Of a DNA stretch of 64,000 nucleotides, positions 58,751 through 64,000 are shown one piece after another. Position numbers and translations under genes: made by a program. The stretch spans positions 434,001-498,000 of the forward strand of contig NZ_AP018222.1 in assembly GCF_002368035.1 (NCBI RefSeq), written 5' to 3'. This DNA is from Nostoc linckia NIES-25 (lineage in GTDB: Bacteria; Cyanobacteriota; Cyanobacteriia; Cyanobacteriales; Nostocaceae). Each line of letters starts with the position of its first letter. Position 1 is the stretch's first letter. Below the pieces are notes generated by a model. That model was not told the DNA's origin. It searched no databases and worked only from the letters and a program-made list of their open reading frames with translations.

Positions 58751-59491
58751 ATGCTTGAGACTTTGGAAACGCGACTTTACGAACTAGAACAATTTGCCAA
58801 CACCCTTGTTTCTCATCAATTGACGCACATTAGCGTGGTGAGTGTTGCTGTGATCTTTGCAGCTGGCTTGCTCACCAGCTTAACGCCCTGTATGCTTTCC
58901 ATGCTGCCAATTACAATTGGCTATATCGGCGGTTATGAAGCCAAAAGCCGTCTCCAAGGCGTTGCCCAATCAACTTGGTTTGCCCTGGGCTTAGCAACTA
59001 CTCTCGCCGGTTTAGGAATATTAGCAGGTTTAGTGGGAAAAGTCTACGGTCAGGTAGGAGTCGGTTTACCAATCATTGTGAGCATCATCGCCATTCTGAT
59101 GGGGCTGAACTTATTAGAAGCACTACCCCTGCAATTTCCATCCTTGGGTGAAACGAATTGGATTTCCCAAGATTTGCCAGCAGGGTTGCGTTCCTATTTG
59201 CTGGGACTGACTTTTGGCTTAGTTGCATCTCCTTGCAGCACACCTGTTTTAGCTAGCTTGCTTGGTTGGATTGCTAATACACAAGACTTAATTTTAGGCG
59301 CTGTTTTACTACTTTCTTATACAGCTGGCTATGTAGCACCATTGATTTTAGCGGGCACTTTTACTGCTTCAATTAAAAAGTTACTAGAACTACGCCGCTG
59401 GTCTGGTTGGATTAATCCAGTGAGTGGGGCGCTATTAGTAGGATTCGGTGTATTTTCTTTAATTTCTCGAATTCCCCTTGGTAGTTTTTAA
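58751..59491 (+). CDS. ccdA: Cytochrome c biogenesis thiol transporter CcdA
   Basis: The protein has 246 residues with six membrane helices. The two redox cysteines sit in the family motifs SLTPCMLSMLP (Cys47) and ASPCSTPVLA. CcdA carries reducing equivalents from stromal/cytoplasmic thioredoxin across the thylakoid membrane to keep apocytochrome heme-binding cysteines reduced. The next gene, 190 bases on, encodes Ccs1, its partner in system II cytochrome c maturation. Confidence 0.94.
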   Translation: MLETLETRLYELEQFANTLVSHQLTHISVVSVAVIFAAGLLTSLTPCMLSMLPITIGYIGGYEAKSRLQGVAQSTWFALGLATTLAGLGILAGLVGKVYGQVGVGLPIIVSIIAILMGLNLLEALPLQFPSLGETNWISQDLPAGLRSYLLGLTFGLVASPCSTPVLASLLGWIANTQDLILGAVLLLSYTAGYVAPLILAGTFTASIKKLLELRRWSGWINPVSGALLVGFGVFSLISRIPLGSF

Positions 59492-59681
59492 GGCAGGAGG
59501 GAGGATAGCGCAGCGTTAGGAGTCCGCGAGCGTCGGCAGGAGGCAGAATAGTTAAAGAATCAGAATAATATTTGAAATTAATCTACAAATCATTTGAAAT
59601 TCTTTTTAATTTGTGACTTCTGACTCCTGAATTCTGACTCCTGAATTCTCAAGATTGTACACCCATTAACACATGTGAGTA
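59492..59681. repeat. Gap between ccdA and ccs1 with an embedded dispersed repeat
   Basis: AGGCAGGAGG is split by GAGGATAGCGCAGCGTTAGG-AGTCCGCGAGCGTCG and resumes as GCAGGAGGCAG, a small dispersed repeat inserted in a purine repeat. TCTGACTCCTGAATTCTGAC-type units follow. Confidence 0.6.
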
Positions 59682-61082
59682 ATGACTTTAGAAGATTCGA
59701 CTTCCAAAAAAATTAGTTGGTGGGCTGTATCTGGGCAGTATTTACGCCGAGAGTTTTTGCCTGTACTAACAGATTTACGACTGGCGATCGCACTATTACT
59801 ATTGATTGCCATCTTTAGCGCTACCGGTACTGTAATCGAGCAAGGTCAGTCTCCTGCATTTTACCAAGCTAACTATCCAGAACATCCAGCATTGTTTGGT
59901 TTTTTAACTTGGAAAGTAATTCAAGTAGTTGGCTTAGACCATGTATATCGTACTTGGTGGTTTTTAGCATTACTTATTTTATTTGGCACTAGCTTAACTG
60001 CTTGTTCTTTTACCCGTCAGCTACCAGCCTTAAAAGCAGCCCAACGCTGGAAATATTACGAAGAACCGCGACAATTTAAAAAACTAGCTTTAAGTGCAGA
60101 ATTAGATACTGGCTCTTTGAATTCTCTTCACGAAATATTGCAGAACCGCCGCTATAAAATTTTTTCAGATCCAGAAAAAGAAAATATTTTATATGCCCGC
60201 AAGGGAATAGTCGGACGTATTGGTCCAATTATAGTTCATATTGGCATCGTGGCTATTTTACTAGGGGGAATTTGGGGGGCAATGACCGGATTTATTGCCC
60301 AGGAAATGGTTGCCAGTGGCGATACATTTCAGGTTAAAAATGTTATAGATGCTGGGCCTTTAGCAGTAGACCAAGTGCCAAAAGATTGGTCTGTGCGAGT
60401 TAATCGTTTTTGGATTGATTACACTCCAACTGGAAGCATCGATCAATTTTATTCAGATTTATCTGTTTTAGATAATCAGGGGAAAGAAGTTGACCGCAAA
60501 AAGATTTTCGTCAACCAACCTCTGCGCTATCATGGCGTAACTTTCTACCAAACTGATTGGGGAATTGCAGCTATTCGCGTTCAATTTAATAACAGCCCAA
60601 TTTTCCAGCTACCAATGGTCAAGCTGAACACTAACGGTCAAGGTGCAATTTGGGGAACCTGGATTCCTATTAAACCAGATTTGAGCGAGGGTGTCTCGGT
60701 GCTAGCTAAAGATTTGCAAGGAATGGTATTAATTTATGATGCCAGTGGCAAATTAATTAATACTATACGCGCTGGCATGTCTGCCCAAGTCAATGGCGTG
60801 AAATTAAAAATAATAGAGGTAATTGGCAGTACAGGTTTACAAATTAAAGCCGATCCTGGCATACCAATTGTTTATTCAGGATTTGGTTTATTAATGTTGG
60901 GTGTGGTGATGAGTTACTTTTCGCACTCGCAAATTTGGGCATTACAAAAAGGCGATCGCTTATATGTTGGTGGTAAAACTAATCGCGCCCAAGTTGCTTT
61001 TGAACAAGAAGTTTTAGAAATTTTAGATCGATTGAGTTCACAGCCAAAGAATGAAGATAAAGGTATGGCAATTCAAGTTTAA
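59682..61082 (+). CDS. ccs1: Cytochrome c biogenesis protein Ccs1/ResB
   Basis: The protein has 466 residues. The N-terminal part has membrane helices at about 28-48 (LAIALLLLIAIFSATGT) and 85-105, a third at about 180-200 (GPIIVHIGIVAILLGGIWGA) with a conserved His, a large lumenal domain (about 205-390) and a last helix (about 398-418). These are hallmarks of ResB/Ccs1, which with CcsA delivers and ligates heme to apocytochromes c (f, c6, c550). It forms a functional pair with ccdA upstream. CcsA is not in the window. Confidence 0.94.
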   Translation: MTLEDSTSKKISWWAVSGQYLRREFLPVLTDLRLAIALLLLIAIFSATGTVIEQGQSPAFYQANYPEHPALFGFLTWKVIQVVGLDHVYRTWWFLALLILFGTSLTACSFTRQLPALKAAQRWKYYEEPRQFKKLALSAELDTGSLNSLHEILQNRRYKIFSDPEKENILYARKGIVGRIGPIIVHIGIVAILLGGIWGAMTGFIAQEMVASGDTFQVKNVIDAGPLAVDQVPKDWSVRVNRFWIDYTPTGSIDQFYSDLSVLDNQGKEVDRKKIFVNQPLRYHGVTFYQTDWGIAAIRVQFNNSPIFQLPMVKLNTNGQGAIWGTWIPIKPDLSEGVSVLAKDLQGMVLIYDASGKLINTIRAGMSAQVNGVKLKIIEVIGSTGLQIKADPGIPIVYSGFGLLMLGVVMSYFSHSQIWALQKGDRLYVGGKTNRAQVAFEQEVLEILDRLSSQPKNEDKGMAIQV

Positions 61083-61374
61083 TTGTCATTAGTCACTTGT
61101 ACTGAGCGGAGCCGAAGTATTAGTCATTAGTAGTTGCAGCGGTTGTGTTAACAGTCGCTGCGATTATTTTACAGCGTTTTGCAACTAAATGAGGTACACC
61201 CCTCCCCAACCCTTCTTTCAAGGGCAGGTTTTTAGGCTTTCGATAAATAGTTGAGAATGTTCTCAATTATTGAACGTAGTTTTAAGTTCTCAGACAATGA
61301 TTTTGGTTTTAAAATCCCAAAAATTTGTCTAATCAAAAAAACCTGCCCCAGAAAGCCCCAACCCTTCCCTTAGC
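61083..61374. repeat. Repeat-filled gap after ccs1
   Basis: It contains a small dispersed repeat (CTTGTACTGAGCGGAGCCGA, about 61097-61119) and inverted arms AAGGGCAGGTTTTTAGGCTT (61219) and AACCTGCCCCAGAAAGCC (61340) around an AT-rich loop. No gene. Confidence 0.6.
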
Positions 61375-61849
61375 AAGGGGAGGCAGGGTGGTTTCATACA
61401 AACAGAGAAAAAACTTTTTGAAGTTGGTTGGATAAGGCGCGTTGTGCTTGAGGGATAGTACGGAAACCAAAAAATCTGGCGCTCGTGATGAAAAAGGTGT
61501 GCAAGATTGCCCAATTTACAGGGGCATTGGCACCACGACGTAATGGAAAATCTTCTCTGCGAGAGGCTATGCCAACGGAAAATGTCACATCTTTGAACGG
61601 CAGTCGCCTCAAGTCGGGAAACCCGCCCACAGCGCTGCCTCCCCAATGTAGCCGATTTTCAATTCCCCAATGACCTTGAGTTAAGCCAAGTAATTGCTGA
61701 GCTTCCAAATGTTGACTACAAATGTAAAACTGACACTCATGAAATGGTTGGCGATCGCGTTGACCTGAACGTTCGACTACAACATTGCGATCGCCTTCTA
61801 CGAGTATTGTCATTTTCTCTGCTTGTATGAAACCACCCTGCCTCCCCTT
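61375..61849. mobile_element. Element with about 40-base inverted ends and a transposase remnant
   Basis: The left end starts AAGGGGAGGCAGGGTGGTTT and the right end is its exact complement over 25 bases. With one mismatch the match extends to about 40 bases (CATACAARCAGAGAAAA). The 475-base interior is almost filled by the 3' part of an ISAs1-type transposase gene. Confidence 0.85.
61394..61813 (-). pseudogene. ISAs1-type transposase, C-terminal part with inserted repeat
   Basis: The frame shows RDRQPFHECQFYICSQHL, GHWGIENRLHW and NAPVNWAILHTFFITSARFF, typical of the C-terminal half of ISAs1-family transposases (the conserved Glu of the DDE set is in HWGIEN). After RLHW about 20 extra residues (GGSAVGGFPDLRRLP) come from a small dispersed repeat (GTCGCCTCAAGTCGGGAAAC). 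The N-terminal half is absent, so the element cannot transpose by itself. Confidence 0.8.
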
Positions 61850-61961
61850 AAAAAGGGCAGGACTGTTTCATTCTCAAAAGAAAAATGTTTGAATCAGGAT
61901 GATAACAGTATTGAATCAGGGTGCTATGACTGCCAGCTTAATTGTAGGACAATAGCTAAAT

Positions 61962-62795
61962 CTACCGCCAACTTTTGCTATTAGGTTGCTTGCTAAATTT
62001 TCCTTTTGGAAAAAGTCGCTGTTCTAATTCTTCATAGCTACCTTCAAAATCGCAATGACCATAAAGCGGACATTTTTGACAATAAATGCCTTTGGTATAG
62101 CGTTCTAAATTTTCGCGATTAAAAAAATACGGTTTATGACTAAAGGTGCTGGCTACCCATTGCCAGGACATATTATTACTAGCAGGATCGCCATCTAAAA
62201 GGTGTTCTAAAAACCATTTAGCTCCTGCTTGCCAACGAATCCGCCGCCAATGGACAATGTAAGCGGCTATCCACATCCGTCCGTGGTTATGTAAATAGCC
62301 AGTTTCTCGTAAATCACGGCTGAAGCTGTCAATACAAACTCTACCTGTAGTTGCTTGTTTAATATCTGGCGGTAATTCCGATGCATATTCAGCCACAGTG
62401 TAACCAGTTTTGTATTCTTCCTGGTCTTGCCAAATTCCATCGCCTAACTTTACATATAACCGCTGCCAATAATCCCGCCAGCCCAACTCGTTGATTAATT
62501 TAGTAGCATCATTTTGTTGCTGTACCCGGTCAAGGACAAAATCTCGAATTTCTCGTAAACTCAAAACGCCGTAGCGGATGTAAGGCGAAAGTCGCGTGAC
62601 TGCACCTGTGAAGAAATTGCGCGTTTGTGCGTAGCGTGCTGAGTCGATTTTTTGCAGCGCTTTTTCTGCGGCTTTGCGTCCTCCCAGAGTTTCGCTGATG
62701 TGGTCATCGCGTTCGGTTGCATTTGGGAATTGTTCGCGCAGGTAAGCTACCAACTCATCGCGGTTGGCAAATTCGCGTCGCATATCTTTAGACAT
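61962..62795 (-). CDS. Photolyase/cryptochrome-like FAD-binding protein without antenna domain
   Basis: The protein has 277 residues and begins directly with the FAD-binding helical domain of the photolyase family (TRLSPYIRYGVLSLREI, ELGWRDYWQRL, CIDSFSRDLRETGYLHNHGRMW, WRAGAKWFLEHLLDGDPASNN-like WQAGAKWF, NMSWQWVASTFSHKPYFFN). The N-terminal alpha/beta domain that holds the antenna chromophore is missing, and the upstream DNA does not encode it. The C-terminus has a Cys cluster CQKCPLYGHC. It could be a short photolyase, a flavin sensor or an FeS-containing variant. Confidence 0.82.
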   Translation of the reverse strand: MSKDMRREFANRDELVAYLREQFPNATERDDHISETLGGRKAAEKALQKIDSARYAQTRNFFTGAVTRLSPYIRYGVLSLREIRDFVLDRVQQQNDATKLINELGWRDYWQRLYVKLGDGIWQDQEEYKTGYTVAEYASELPPDIKQATTGRVCIDSFSRDLRETGYLHNHGRMWIAAYIVHWRRIRWQAGAKWFLEHLLDGDPASNNMSWQWVASTFSHKPYFFNRENLERYTKGIYCQKCPLYGHCDFEGSYEELEQRLFPKGKFSKQPNSKSWR

Positions 62796-63063
62796 TTGAA
62801 TTTTGAAGGGTGGGAATGGACAAATTAAAAATACCAGTAGGCTAAATCATTATTATGGCGGATTAACACCAGTAATTGTTCTCAACCTAATGAGATAACT
62901 TTTTTGGCTGGCTGATTTCATGTCTGAAAACGATTGTGTATGATATCAAAATCTTTGTAGAGACGTTGCAATTGCTAGTCTCTACATCTGGATTCATTGT
63001 TAATTAATGAAGAGCGATCGCCTAACCTATGTACAATTCTAAAGCGGTTTTCACAGTGCAATC
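62796..63063. other. Divergent intergenic region
   Basis: It contains the decayed palindrome GTAGAGACGTTGCA...AGTCTCTAC at 62956-62984 and a HIP1-like GCGATCGC at 63014. No gene. Confidence 0.45.
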
Positions 63064-63543
63064 ATGAGCAACATTCCCCAAATCGATCAACCAGCGCCAG
63101 ATTTCTCCACACCTGACCAAAATGAGAATCCAATAACTCTCTCTGACTTTAGCGGTAAATGGGTTGTACTTTATTTCTACCCCAAAGATGACACCCCTGG
63201 CTGTACCACCGAAGCCAAAGATTTCAGCGAATTGCATGAAGACTTCAGCGCACTCGAAGCCAAAATCTTAGGTGTGAGTCCAGATTCTGGTAAATCCCAT
63301 TGTAAATTTATCACCAAACATAACTTGTCAATTATCCTCTTAAGCGACCCCGAACATATTTTGATAGAAGCTTATGGTGCTTGGCGTTTAAAGAAGTTTA
63401 TGGGCAAAGAATATATGGGTGTCGCTCGCTCAACTTTTTTAATTTCACCTGATAGAATTATTGCCTATACTTGGCCAAATGTGAAAACTAAAGGTCATGC
63501 TCAAGCCGTTTTAAGCAAATTACGGGAATTAGCAGCCATATAA
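63064..63543 (+). CDS. bcp: Thioredoxin-dependent peroxiredoxin, BCP/PrxQ type
   Basis: The protein has 159 residues. The peroxidatic Cys47 is in YPKDDTPGCTTEAKDF. The second Cys of typical PrxQ (five residues later) is Lys here, while a Cys at position 80 (DSGKSHCKF) could act as an alternative resolving residue. C-terminal VARSTFLISPDRIIAYTW is standard. It reduces H2O2 and alkyl peroxides in the cytoplasm using thioredoxin. It is monocistronic and divergent from the photolyase-like gene. Confidence 0.93.
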   Translation: MSNIPQIDQPAPDFSTPDQNENPITLSDFSGKWVVLYFYPKDDTPGCTTEAKDFSELHEDFSALEAKILGVSPDSGKSHCKFITKHNLSIILLSDPEHILIEAYGAWRLKKFMGKEYMGVARSTFLISPDRIIAYTWPNVKTKGHAQAVLSKLRELAAI

Positions 63544-63560
63544 ATGGAACTGGATGCAAA

Positions 63561-63855
63561 TATAGCAGTCCTAAATTATTTGTGAAAGCGTCTCGTAAAG
63601 AAGGCGTCTTGGCGGTAGCTTGTAGCAAGCTGCTGGGGGTCAGCGTTAATTTTTACAACTGAGATAGGATCGCTATATAGCAGTCTTATTTTATTTGTGA
63701 AAAATATAGAGAAGGAAACGTAGACGCGCCAGCGGCTTGCCGCAGGCTACCGCAAATTACGCATAGACGCGGAGCCGCTTCCCGCAGGGTAGGACGCAAA
63801 GGGAAGAAAGAAGAAAGAGATATGTAATTTTGACAAATGATTTAGGATTGCTATA
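63561..63855. mobile_element. Element bounded by TATAGCAGTCCTAAATTATT / complementary end
   Basis: The left end TATAGCAGTCCTAAATTATT and the right end AATGATTTAGGATTGCTATA pair over 24 bases with three mismatches. An additional left-end-like copy is inside (63676-63700, TATATAGCAGTCTTATTTTA). Two small dispersed repeats lie within (GTAGACGCGCCAGCGGCTTG and TAGACGCGGAGCCGCTTCCC). This accounts for the gap 63544-63879, which has no gene. Confidence 0.78.
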
Positions 63856-63879
63856 GTAGTATATCCAGTTGCATGAACT

Positions 63880-64000
63880 ATGGTTCAAGTTATTCAAGCT
63901 CAAAATGTCACTCTTGCTTACTTAAAGAAAAAATTTGGTTTACACCAGTCTGAAGACGAGCAGTTTTTTACAGAGTGGCTTGAGTTTTTACCTGAAATTT
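63880..64000 (+). CDS. Start of an uncharacterised or restriction-related gene (runs off the window)
   Basis: ATG at 63880 opens a frame for at least 40 residues: MVQVIQAQNVTLAYLKKKFG, then DEQFFTEWLEFLPEI. I recall very similar N-termini in cyanobacterial proteins annotated as type I restriction R-subunit-like or of unknown function, but too little is visible to decide. Confidence 0.55.
   Translation, partial: MVQVIQAQNVTLAYLKKKFGLHQSEDEQFFTEWLEFLPEI

Overview
The window comes from a filamentous, probably heterocyst- or hormogonium-forming cyanobacterium of the Nostocales (Nostoc/Tolypothrix/Calothrix type). The evidence is a psbA gene for photosystem II D1, a plant-type ferredoxin, a CcdA/Ccs1 cytochrome c maturation pair, very frequent GCGATCGC (HIP1) octamers, heptanucleotide short tandem repeats (GGGGACT/GGGGATT type) in many gaps, and a TftA-like cell wall protein. 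No rRNA, tRNA or CRISPR array was seen. The species cannot be named from this sequence alone.

Layout. 1-8500: the end of a contractile injection system locus (sheath, two tube proteins, two tail-assembly-like proteins, a DUF6760-like small protein), then an FHA protein with a degenerate methylglyoxal-synthase-like C-terminus and a CHASE2 Ser/Thr kinase. 8900-15200: small membrane protein, TauD-family dioxygenase behind a strong palindromic operator, psbA, hsp20, a Uma2 gene broken by a stop codon, and two smaller genes. 15300-22560: a minus-strand stressosome operon (RsbR-RsbS-RsbT-RsbT/PP2C fusion) running into two hybrid histidine kinases. 22950-25300: murT-gatD. 25300-34000: repeat-rich DNA with an SMR transporter, ferredoxin, HemD-like protein, phosphoglucomutase, UBP zinc finger protein, DUF4126 protein and a mercuric-reductase-like flavoprotein. 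34240-45040: a polyol uptake and catabolism locus (SorC regulator, SDR dehydrogenase, complete ABC transporter, mannitol dehydrogenase family enzyme, acetyltransferase, xylulokinase).

45750-49960 is the most unusual block. Three tandem copies of a 40-residue peptide gene, all ending in the same Cys/Trp-rich tail (YVCWICSSCW), lie upstream of a PqqD-like/M50 membrane protease and a TPR protein on the same strand. This looks like an uncharacterised peptide-maturation (RiPP-like) system. A decayed transposase sits directly behind it. 50800-64000 holds a TftA-like protein with a degenerate amidase site, DnaG, a papain-fold toxin with a probable immunity protein, a second Ser/Thr kinase, a pentapeptide-repeat protein, CcdA/Ccs1, a photolyase-like FAD protein lacking the antenna domain, a BCP-type peroxiredoxin and the start of one more gene.

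The intergenic DNA is full of small non-autonomous elements with terminal inverted repeats. At least four families can be separated. Some are nested in one another, and one landed exactly on the stop codon of the polyol dehydrogenase while duplicating it. Small dispersed repeats and heptamer arrays have also entered coding sequence: a histidine kinase ATPase domain and transposases.
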